Position numbers and translations under genes: made by a program. Positions 8,086-14,888 of a stretch of 41,030 bases of DNA are shown one piece after another (the stretch's first letter is position 1; each line of letters starts with the position of its first letter). The DNA comes from Acidobacteriota bacterium (GTDB taxonomy: Bacteria; Acidobacteriota; Terriglobia; Versatilivoradales; Versatilivoraceae): contig JAKEER010000648.1 in NCBI GenBank assembly GCA_022616615.1, positions 1-41,030 of the forward strand, given 5' to 3'. The notes beneath the pieces were generated by a model that saw nothing but the letters and a program-made list of their open reading frames with translations, was not told the origin of the DNA and did no database searches.

Positions 8086-8898
8086 TCACGGCGAGGGTTT
8101 CGGTTTCTCGGCTGGTACCTCTTCTACGTTCGTTATCTTCACGTCGGCTTCGAAGCGCTTGTAGTTTTCGTATTTCACCACTTCCCGTATCCGCACCTTG
8201 TTACCTGGGAAGTCGAGCACATCATCGGCCTTGGTGTATACAGGGAACCAATACTTTCCATCGATGTTATTGCGATACGTTTCAAAACGTGGAAAGCGAG
8301 CATCCTTGTTCTTCTTTGTCACCACATAGATGGTCTTTCCATCGGTTTTAACAATCTGCAGGTCTTGATCGTCCACCCAGATCTTTCCTTCGAAATAGCG
8401 CTCATCTTTTTCCACTTTTTTGGGCGAAACGTCAAAAACATAGCTGTCGATTTCATCGATCTTTTCTTTCCCCAAGTAGGTGAGATTGTACTTGCCCACG
8501 TTGCTGGTGGTGAGAACGAACGGGAAGATGTTCTGAATATCGTGGAGGTCTTCCGGCGTCAGGATAACTCGTTGCAGCGTGCTAGGGGGGGAACGGACGA
8601 CCTTTTCAAGCCGGCGGCCTTTGTTGTCAAACAGGATGTCTGAGACCATGAAATACTCTTCGCCACTCCGCCTGCCATCCAGCTCGAGAACCTCAATCCG
8701 CACCGTCTGCCGGTAAATATAGTTCTCGCGCGCCCGCTGAAACTCCTGCTCTTTCTCAGCGAACTTGCGAATGATCTCCTCCACCACAATCGGTGGATTT
8801 TCCTTGCGGAGCCCCGATTTCCCTTTCTCCTGAGCCACCAGGAAGGCGGGGAGACAAAGCAGAGCCACGAAGCAAGCTACTAAATATCTTGGAATCAT
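8086..8898 (-). CDS. Secreted LolA-like (outer-membrane lipoprotein-sorting type) protein
   Basis: 270-residue exported protein. The ATG at 8898 has GGAGG four bases upstream and yields a signal peptide (MIPRYLVACFVALLCLPAFL, then VAQ cleavage), whereas in-frame codons back to 8997 lack a ribosome-binding site. The mature protein begins with a charged helix (EEIIRKFAEKEQEFQRARENY) and then alternates strands such as YIYRQTVRIEVLEL, YFMVSDILFD, YVFDVSPK and IWVDDQDLQIVKTDG, a pattern like LolA/LolB-type lipid-binding folds common in acidobacterial secreted proteins. It ends in a Lys/Pro-rich tail. The exact role is unknown; lipid or lipoprotein handling in the periplasm is inference. Confidence 0.75.
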   Translation of the reverse strand: MIPRYLVACFVALLCLPAFLVAQEKGKSGLRKENPPIVVEEIIRKFAEKEQEFQRARENYIYRQTVRIEVLELDGRRSGEEYFMVSDILFDNKGRRLEKVVRSPPSTLQRVILTPEDLHDIQNIFPFVLTTSNVGKYNLTYLGKEKIDEIDSYVFDVSPKKVEKDERYFEGKIWVDDQDLQIVKTDGKTIYVVTKKNKDARFPRFETYRNNIDGKYWFPVYTKADDVLDFPGNKVRIREVVKYENYKRFEADVKITNVEEVPAEKPKPSP

Positions 8899-9009
8899 GT
8901 TTCCTCCAGGTGCGAGTGTCAACCACGGCATTAGAAGTGAGGCGGGCAGATGAAGTTGCCCGGCTCCAGGAGTTCGTCTGACGTATGATCCCAACACCTT
9001 CGGTGCCGG

Positions 9010-9237
9010 GTCAAAGGAAAAGATTGGGGGAGGGGAGAGAGGATGGAAGATGGAAGATTGAAGATGGAAGATGGAAGATAGAGGATTGAAGATAGAAGCT
9101 AGACGGATTTCAGATGGGAGACCTCATACGTTTGGAAGTGTTCGTTTGGCGGGGGCGCACGAGTCTGCACTCCTCAATCTACAATCCTCAATCCTCTATC
9201 CTCGATCCGCATCTTCGATCCTCGATCCTCAAAATCC
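9010..9237. repeat. Degenerate GGAAGAT/ATCTTCC inverted low-complexity repeat
   Basis: The left arm (about 9040-9110) is built from near-tandem GGAAGATGGAAGATTGAAG-type heptamers; the right arm (about 9170-9237) is the complementary pattern, CTCAATC and CCTCGATC units. The two could fold on each other around a ~60-base centre. It lies between a start-proximal region and the DUF4097 remnant and encodes nothing recognisable. Similar arrays occur between genes in other acidobacterial genomes. Confidence 0.75.
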
Positions 9238-9981
9238 TCACTGCGGCTTCCTAGGGACTGCCTTGAGAATGTCGATGTTGCCGTTGGCGTTGGTTAAGTT
9301 GAGATCGCACTCACCAGTTCCTATCTTGCCCGTCAGCGAGTCATTGCCTAAAGATCCCGACACGGTCAAGGGCAGCTCGCTGTTGATTCTTCCAAACGAC
9401 GTTCTGGCTGTCACCGCGAAGCTCCCTCCTTCTGGGAGGTAAACACGGATGGGGGCGAACGAGGTCTTCAAGATCAGGCCGGGACAAGCCTGAGCCCCTA
9501 CCGGCTTGCCCTGCAAACCCGCCACTTCGATCGAGCCGTTTTGGTTGTAGACTTCAACGCCTCCCTGAATGCCGTCGAGATACACGGGAGAGAAAGAATT
9601 GCGCACGAAAACGCCGCCCTTGACCGTCTTCGCGGAGACGCTGCCGTTGTTGGTCTCCACCGTTAACTTTCCTCCGATGCGGTCGGCGCGGACCGAACCA
9701 AAGCTGCTTTTGACGTAGGTCTCACCTTCCGCACCGGAAACGGTCACCGCACCGTTTCCTGAGATGACCTTGGCGCTCTTACCTACTCCGCTCACAGTCA
9801 CGGCTCCGAATGAGCCGCGCACATCCGCAATTCCGGTCACCCGGCTCAGTTTGATAGCCGCATTGCTGTTGTTGAGCGTGGCATTGCCAGAAATACCCAC
9901 AGCCTCAATCTCTCCGAATCGGGTTTTCAACAAGGCATTGCCGCGAATGTCCTGCACCAGGATCTTGCCATTGCCGTTTTC
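9238..9981 (-). pseudogene. 5'-truncated DUF4097-family beta-strand repeat protein
   Basis: About 247 residues of right-handed beta-repeat sequence, with repeated motifs such as GSFGAVTVSGV, GNGAVTVSGA, SSFGSVRADRI and NNGSVSAKTV ending in a conventional stop. DUF4097 proteins are exported and normally start with a signal peptide and N-terminal domain. Here both are missing: homology begins abruptly with ENGNGKILVQDIRG, immediately next to the end of a sigma-factor fragment read in another frame. The only in-frame start nearby is a GTG at 9957, which has no good ribosome-binding site and no export signal. It is best read as a decapitated gene. Its product, if made, would be cytosolic and probably non-functional. 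Confidence 0.75.
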
Positions 9982-10214
9982 ACGAGAATGCGGTAAATCC
10001 AGGTGGACAATGACGATTGCCCTTGAAAGCTTTTCAAGCTTCGATACACCTTCAGAAAGGATTCCTGGACCGCATCCTCTGCATCAGAGGTGTTCCCCAT
10101 CAGATTGCAAGCGATACTCTTCATGCGTCCGCCATGCTGCTGGTACAGCCTCTCGAAGGCGGGCAGGCTGCCGCGGCTGCACTCTTCGATGAGTTGCCAA
10201 TCGTTGTCCGCCAT
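9978..10214 (-). pseudogene. 3'-truncated ECF sigma-70 factor (region 2 only)
   Basis: From the ATG at 10214 the frame gives DWQLIEECSRGSLPAFERLY, then GNTSDAEDAVQESFLKVYRSL and SFQGQSSLSTWIYRILV, which is a textbook sigma region 2 (core-binding and -10 recognition). It should continue into a linker and region 4 (-35 recognition), but after ILVK the sequence becomes unrelated and stops at 9927. The frame also extends upstream to a GTG at 10331, with no better ribosome-binding site. Missing are region 4 and any anti-sigma gene. The neighbouring DUF4097 remnant suggests an ancestral order sigma, anti-sigma, DUF4097. No active promoter recognition is expected. Confidence 0.8.
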
Positions 10215-10408
10215 TGCCGCGGGTTTGGGGGGAAGGCTCAAGCCTGTCTCCTGTGCAAGCGGTTGAAGGATCAATGCGTTTTCCAAGGAAGGTCCATTCT
10301 CCAAACCCAGAATGCCTGCTGTCAACGTCACTTCACTTAGACGATGGGAGAATGGTGAACGTTAAAAGAAAAACAGGAGGAGTACAGGGGAAGGGAATCG
10401 AAACAGGT

Positions 10409-10499
10409 AGTTTGAGAGTGGGAGCCGGCCTCCGGGCGGCGATTGCTGTGTCACTGCGGCTCCGGTCGTCCTCCAGAGGCCGACTCCCAGATTCAAAGT
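10409..10499. repeat. Inverted repeat of about 90 bp
   Basis: The left arm (GAGTGGGAGCCGGCCTCC, about 10412-10436) and the right arm (GAGGCCGACTCCCAGATTCAAA, about 10477-10498) are near-complementary and would form a long interrupted hairpin. It lies in the otherwise empty stretch between the sigma-factor fragment and the repeat copy at 10.5 kb. No gene is seen in this interval. Confidence 0.65.
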
Positions 10500-10525
10500 G
10501 TCCAAACTCCAGCATCCCTTACCTG

Positions 10526-10764
10526 AGGGAAGCTGTCAAAAAATTGAAATGTTTCGGCTCCCCTCTCCCCAACGCGGGAGAGGGGTTGGGGGTGAGGGGA
10601 AGTTCCGCAACGTGGCCAATGCTTGCCCTTTCACGCCTGGCAGGCCTCTTTGGTCTTTAGCAGCCAGACGCGACGGCGTGCACCACCCCCTCACCCCTGG
10701 CCTCTCTCCCCCTCACGGGGCGAGGGGAACCGAAGTTTTCAATTCTTTCACAGCTTCAGGGGAG
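10526..10764 (+). repeat. MITE-like repeat family A, full copy
   Basis: About 239 bases. The left end AAGCTGTCAAAAAATTGAAA and the right end TTCAATTCTTTCACAGCTTC are imperfect terminal inverted repeats that continue into a CGGCTCCCCTC/GAGGGGAACCG block. The interior contains CCAACGCGGGAGAGGGG and CAGCCAGACGC segments shared with the copy at 16.5 kb in the opposite orientation. It has no open frame of its own. It abuts the stop codon of the alpha/beta hydrolase gene (10766). Confidence 0.85.
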
Positions 10765-10765
10765 C

Positions 10766-11767
10766 TCACCGCAATGTTTGCTCGAGAAACCCTGCCAGCA
10801 GCGCGGCATACTCTTTTGGATGTAATCGGGCTGCAGCGCCGTGGCCAACGTCTCTGCCGAAGACTTCAATCTTCTTTACAGGTGAGCGCGACTCGTCGAA
10901 GAGCTGGCGTGCTACCTCCGCGCGCATGCGCCGGTCGCCCTCACTGGTAATCATCAGCATGGGAACAGGTTGTACTCGCGCCAGCGCGGTGTGGGAATTG
11001 ACCTGGTCGACGTCGAACCCAGCGAGCCTTTGAAACCAGAAGAGAAAGAGAGGCGGAAAGGTGAAGCGAGGCAGTTTGAAGAAGAGCCAGGAGTGATCCG
11101 TAATCGTCTCGCGAATGCTGGCAAACGGGCTATCGAGTATGAGGGCCGCGTAACCGCTTGTTTCTCCAGCCGCTCGCAGAGTTGCCACGGCCCCCATGGA
11201 AACCCCCATCAGCACAGTCTTTACTGGTGGAGACCCCGAAGACCCGCAGCGGCGCTGGATATAGGCCATGCCGCCGAGCACATCCTGCGTCTCGTAGAAT
11301 CCCAGCGAGACAAGACCTTTCTGGCTGGCTCCGTGGTTGCGCGAGTCGTAAAGCAAAGCGCCGTAGCCCGTCTTGGCCAGCGCCACTGCTCGCGACAACA
11401 TCTCGATGCGGGTGCGAAACAGACCGTGGCTCAACAAAACGACCGCGTTCTTCTGTGTCGGCGCAATCCACCAGCCCCTGAGACGCAACCCGTCTGCTGC
11501 TTCGAGCTGCACCTCTTCGAACGGGATGCCGAAATCCGCCGGCGTGTCTTTGAGCTTCAGATCGGGCGGGCGGGTTCCGGCGCGAACAACAAAGCGCGCT
11601 ATCAAGAAAGGCGCTACACCCAGCAGGAGCAAAGGGACGGCCAGCAGATAGGCGATGCCGGTCCGCCGGACAATAGTCTTCCGTTTAGCCTTCCAGAAAA
11701 GAGCAAGGCCGCCGCCAAGCAGCAGGAACAGCAGCAGCAGCGCGCCAAGCACGGTGAGAAGAAACAT
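10766..11767 (-). CDS. Membrane-anchored alpha/beta hydrolase
   Basis: 333 residues. The N-terminus has two hydrophobic segments (about 1-25 and 38-62), which should hold the enzyme at the inner membrane. The catalytic domain shows the oxyanion-side SHGL motif (113-116), the nucleophile elbow GVSMG with Ser190, a probable acid Asp278 in SEGDRRM and His309 in VGHG. This is the serine-hydrolase arrangement found in BAAT/prolyl-oligopeptidase-like esterases; the substrate is unknown. The ATG at 11767 has a GAGAG stretch upstream. Family A repeat DNA begins within two bases of the stop codon, so the original 3' end may have been altered, though the fold looks complete. Confidence 0.85.
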   Translation of the reverse strand: MFLLTVLGALLLLFLLLGGGLALFWKAKRKTIVRRTGIAYLLAVPLLLLGVAPFLIARFVVRAGTRPPDLKLKDTPADFGIPFEEVQLEAADGLRLRGWWIAPTQKNAVVLLSHGLFRTRIEMLSRAVALAKTGYGALLYDSRNHGASQKGLVSLGFYETQDVLGGMAYIQRRCGSSGSPPVKTVLMGVSMGAVATLRAAGETSGYAALILDSPFASIRETITDHSWLFFKLPRFTFPPLFLFWFQRLAGFDVDQVNSHTALARVQPVPMLMITSEGDRRMRAEVARQLFDESRSPVKKIEVFGRDVGHGAAARLHPKEYAALLAGFLEQTLR

Positions 11768-11910
11768 TCGAGGCTCTCTTCGATAGCCTGCCGGAGCAAA
11801 TCGCGCATGAGCCTACACGAGGCCTCGCGGGCAGTCAATCCAGAGCGGTTTCGTTTCCCGGGGAAGGGTTCCGTCAAGAGTCTCGCTCTGAGAGGCAACC
11901 AAAGCATTGG

Positions 11911-12354
11911 CTATTGTTTATTGACTATCGGCCATTTGCTATTTGTGAATGGTGTGCGTTTAGCCAATAGAGAACTGGAAGAGTCAACCTGTCCGATGCG
12001 GGGAAAGCGCAGCTCCAGATGCCACTCGCCTGGGGGCGCCGTGTTGTCCCGCACCCGAAACCGCGCCCAGATGGCAGCGTGGGTAAACCCAAAGTTGGAC
12101 AGTTCCTCGGAGTTGGCGACAAACCTTTCGTTCCAAGCGGGAGGCGAAACCTCCCGGATCGTCAGTTCGTGGGTAGGATCTTCCAGAATCTCCACATGCG
12201 TGCTCAGCGGATACTCTTCCTGACCGTCAACCAGCGTCACCACACTGGCGGAAAGCGCAGGCGGGCTATCTTGGAGCGTGCGAGCCGTCTGCTGACAGCC
12301 GTACCACAGCCCAAGAAAACCGCACGCCAAGATGATCTGGACTTTGCGTTTCGT
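11911..12354 (-). pseudogene. Remnant of a 7TMR-DISMED2 sensor protein (start codon and C-terminus lost)
   Basis: The frame encodes a lipoprotein-like leader (KRKVQIILACGFLGLWYGC, Cys in a lipobox) and then a domain resembling the extracellular 7TMR-DISMED2 sensor: VEILEDPTHELTIREV, FVANSEELSNFGFTHAAIWARFRVRD and WHLELRFPRIGQVD. Such domains normally precede seven membrane helices and a signalling domain; here they give way to ~20 residues of repeat-derived sequence and a stop. The expected start is ACG at 12352-12354 instead of ATG, with a GGAGG eight bases upstream at 12363-12367. Loss of both the start codon and the C-terminus points to a decayed gene. Confidence 0.7.
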
Positions 12355-12399
12355 GAGAGTACCCTCCCGGATTGACCCGAAGCAGAAGCGCGGAAGGCG

Positions 12400-12614
12400 G
12401 GCAAATAAGGCGTTGCAGGGCGGTGTCCTGCTTTCTCTGCGTCTATGTAGGGCAGGCTTTCGAGCCTGCCGGTTGGGGCGGCTTTCCAGGCCCGTGGAAT
12501 TTCTACATTGTCGAACAGCTCCGGCTGGAAGCAAGCGGCACGGCCAGTTGGAGGCACGCACTGCCAGGTGTGTTCCATCTGTAGTGACGCGTACAACCTT
12601 CGGTCTGGCTGCCA
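12400..12614. other. Repeat-rich spacer without genes
   Basis: This stretch includes a short palindrome GGCAGGCTTTCGAGCCTGCC at 12451-12470 and GC-rich remnants. No reading frame on either strand has recognisable protein features. Confidence 0.5.
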
Positions 12615-12881
12615 GCCGCGTTCACGCGGCTTCTTCCTAATTCAGGCCAGCCGTTATACGGCTGGTTAGCCAAGTCCGCCGATCTCCGGGCAGCCCGCTT
12701 CAGCAGGCTTCAGGGTCCGAGTTCAACCCCAATCCATTTCATCTGGAATCATTTGGCTTCATGGCTGAAGCCTGAAGAAAAGCCCGTTAGAAACGGGCTT
12801 GAGTTTTATCATTGCTCCCATCGACAAACCAGCCGTAAAACGACTGGCCTTTAATTTCGAAACAAGCCGCGTGAACGCGGC
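12615..12881. repeat. Nested inverted repeat made of smaller palindromes
   Basis: The left arm carries GCCGCGTTCACGCGGC (12615-12630), CCAGCCGTTATACGGCTGG (12647-12665) and GCAGCCCGCTTCAGCAGGCTTC; the right arm carries the same units in reverse order: CTTCATGGCTGAAGCCTGAAG, AAGCCCGTTAGAAACGGGCTT (12780-12800), CCAGCCGTAAAACGACTGG (12829-12847) and GCCGCGTGAACGCGGC (12866-12881). Each unit is itself palindromic, and the whole ~267 bases is a larger inverted repeat. It encodes no protein. Confidence 0.8.
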
Positions 12882-13092
12882 TCTTGGGCAGACCTTAGTT
12901 CCGCCTTCCCAGATTCCAATCTGCGCTGCCGAGAGCTTTGATTCCCGCTCTTTTTCGGCCCCGCAGGTGTAGAACCAGGGAGCGGCTTTCCAGCCGTGCC
13001 GGTGCGGAGCTGGAAAGCTTCGCCCCTCCCTGTTTCTCTCTGCGACTCCGCGTCTCTGCGGTTGTCTGAACTGCCGATGCACGCTCGTTTGC
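12882..13092. other. Gene-free spacer with a CTCTGCGxCTCCGCGTCTCTGCGG motif
   Basis: This spacer lies between the nested repeat and the beta-lactamase-fold remnant. It contains a CGACTCCGCGTCTCTGCGG motif (about 13043-13061) related to repeats at 14.70 and 14.87 kb. No gene is supported. Confidence 0.5.
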
Positions 13093-13518
13093 CTACTTGC
13101 CAATCGTCTTTTTCAATTCGGCGATCGCCACCAGCCGCCCGTGTAGTGGAGCGATCTGGTTCACATCGAGGTTAAGTCGCTGGATGTTCTCGTAGAGATT
13201 CACCATCGCGGGGTTCGGATTGGCTGGCGGCGGCGCGTTCGGCGCCAGCGGCGTATAGACGTCCACTTCCACCAAGAGCTTCTCCTTGGGCAGCCAGGCC
13301 ATGATGATTCCCGAGTTATGCGGATTGCCCTGGATATGGTGGATCTCCAGCGTTCGCGCGTTGTCAGACAACAAATGCTTTGCATCCATCACCAGGATCT
13401 TCGCCTTTCTTTTTTCGCGCGCCTGGCGATCAGGGTTGAGCTTGTGCGGGGCTTTGAAGGTTTTCTGATAGAACCCCCGATTGGCGTGCTTTTCGTCAAT
13501 CGTGGGCCCGGTCCTGCC
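13093..13518 (-). pseudogene. C-terminal half of a metallo-beta-lactamase-fold hydrolase
   Basis: The open frame after a TAG at 13519-13521 reads EKHANRGFYQKTFKAPHKLN, a linker, then HHIQGNPHNSGIIMAWLPKE, LLVEVDVYTPLAPNAPP and ending NQIAPLHGRLVAIAELKKTIG. This is the second half of an acidobacterial MBL-fold hydrolase type, including a late metal-ligand His region (HIQGNPHNSG), the conserved Asp strand (VEVDVYTP) and the C-terminal PLHGR His. The N-terminal HxHxDH motif and signal peptide are absent from this window. The only internal start is a GTG at 13392, mid-domain. It is therefore a fragment; an active enzyme is unlikely. Confidence 0.75.
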
Positions 13519-13611
13519 CTAAGTTGACATCAATGGGCAGCGCGTCCCTACCCTTGACTTTTTTCGCAGCTCCAGGTGCTGCGAAACAATTAAACCGCAC
13601 TGCAGCAAGCA

Positions 13612-14661
13612 TCAGTTTTTTACTGGCGGCCCCTTCGCTTCAGTCTGGGCTGCCGCGTCGCGAGTGAGCCAGGCCGGATACCAGCGGAAGATGTTGCCCG
13701 TAAGGCTTGCCACGAAAATCTCACCACTCTGCGCAACCGTGATCATGTGGCCGGGGCATTCCATGGCGCCCAGGACCCTGCCGGTCTCGAGATCGAGTTT
13801 CATGATCCGACCCGCCAATGTGTCGTAAGTGATGTTCTCAACGTTGTTGCGGTGGGTAATGACCCACATTTGGTCATTTGGTGTGATGAACAGACCCTGG
13901 GTCGCGCCCAAGTGAGTCCACTGCTTGAGAAATTCGCCGTGGGCGCTGAAGATTTGGATCCGGTTGTTTTCCCGGTCGCTGACGTAGACTCGTCCTTTGG
14001 AATCGACACCAACAGAATGGACGGTCTGGAATTCACTCGGCCCCTTTCCGGGCTTGCCCCAGGAGAGCAAATGCTTGCCCTCCTTGTTGAACTTCACGAC
14101 CCGTGAGTTGCCGTAACCATCCGATACGTAGAAGTCACCATTGGCTGCAAACGCGATGTCGGTAGGGCGGTTGAAGGTTTTGGCGTCGGTGGCTGCCTGT
14201 CCCTTGATTCCCCAGGTCTGCAGCAACTTGCCCTCGCGCGCGAACTTGTACACTTGGTGATTGCCGTTATCGACGGCCCAGATATTGTCGTCTTTATCCG
14301 CCCGCAGTCCATGCGGATTACCGAAGAATCCGCGGCCCCAGGAACGGATATAGTGGCCCTTGGAATCGAAGACAACGACTGCATCCGCCTTCTTTCCACG
14401 GTGAAAGACGTAGACGTCGCCTTTCGAGTCCGTCGTCACGGCGGACACCCTGCCGAACTTCCAGCCATCAGGCATCGTGTCAGGCTCTTCGCCGAAGCGA
14501 ATGGCGACTCGATACTTCAGCAGTCCGCCCTCATGCGGATGCCAGCCCTCGGGCACGTAACCCTGCTCCGGCGCCTTCGATTTGGGGTGCTCCGCCCAGC
14601 CAGGAACGGGGCCTACAATGACCGTCGCAGAAAGCAGGACGGCTAAAGCAAGGAGTTTCAT
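13612..14661 (-). CDS. Secreted NHL-repeat protein, peptidyl-hydroxyglycine lyase-like
   Basis: 349-residue exported beta-propeller. The ATG at 14661 has AAGGAAG upstream and a signal peptide (MKLLALAVLLSATVIVGPVP ending GWA); the longer in-frame extension to 14892 reads through repeat DNA. NHL-type blades are visible: FFGNPHGLRADKDDNIWAVD, FNRPTDIAFAANGDFYVSD, FQTVHSVGVDSKGRVYVSD and LFITPNDQMWVITH, each with the D-x-x-G-N/R-V/I-W/Y-V-x-D pattern. This is the fold of peptidylamidoglycolate lyase and related periplasmic hydrolases; whether the enzymatic activity is present is unknown. It lies last in the run of minus-strand genes encoding the DUF1553, DUF1501, cytochrome and PQQ dehydrogenase proteins. 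Confidence 0.85.
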   Translation of the reverse strand: MKLLALAVLLSATVIVGPVPGWAEHPKSKAPEQGYVPEGWHPHEGGLLKYRVAIRFGEEPDTMPDGWKFGRVSAVTTDSKGDVYVFHRGKKADAVVVFDSKGHYIRSWGRGFFGNPHGLRADKDDNIWAVDNGNHQVYKFAREGKLLQTWGIKGQAATDAKTFNRPTDIAFAANGDFYVSDGYGNSRVVKFNKEGKHLLSWGKPGKGPSEFQTVHSVGVDSKGRVYVSDRENNRIQIFSAHGEFLKQWTHLGATQGLFITPNDQMWVITHRNNVENITYDTLAGRIMKLDLETGRVLGAMECPGHMITVAQSGEIFVASLTGNIFRWYPAWLTRDAAAQTEAKGPPVKN

Positions 14662-14694
14662 CGATGCACTTCCTTTTATTCTAGAAACGAAATC

Positions 14695-14888
14695 AAAAGC
14701 CACCGCAGACGCGGGGACGCAGAGAGTTTTTCTCTTAGCACTGTCCAGGAACAACGGTTCAGAGCAGCTGCTCACAGCTTTCATTGGGTGGCCGCCTTTT
14801 GGTTCATTATTTCTCAGTGAGAACGAAAAACATCGGGATTTCAGGGCTTCTCCCAATTTTTCTCTGCGTCTCCGCGTCTCTGCGGTGA
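14695..14888. repeat. Short repeat with CCGCAGAGACGCGGAGACGCAGAG-type ends
   Basis: The left end CCACCGCAGACGCGGGGACG (about 14700-14719, continuing CAGAGAG) and the right end CTCTGCGTCTCCGCGTCTC (about 14863-14881, continuing TGCGGTG) are inverted copies around a ~140-base centre. Related single arms occur at about 13.04 kb and a diverged version at 19.35-19.42 kb. It fills the gap between the NHL-protein start and the PQQ dehydrogenase stop codon. Confidence 0.7.

Noticed and set aside
8059-8643. Plus-strand frame of 194 codons
   Set aside because: Antisense to the LolA-like protein, which has a ribosome-binding site and signal peptide.
10970-12223. Plus-strand frame of 417 codons
   Set aside because: It is antisense to the alpha/beta hydrolase and the DISMED2 remnant, is rich in Gln/Arg with no domain pattern, and the opposite strand has clear catalytic motifs.
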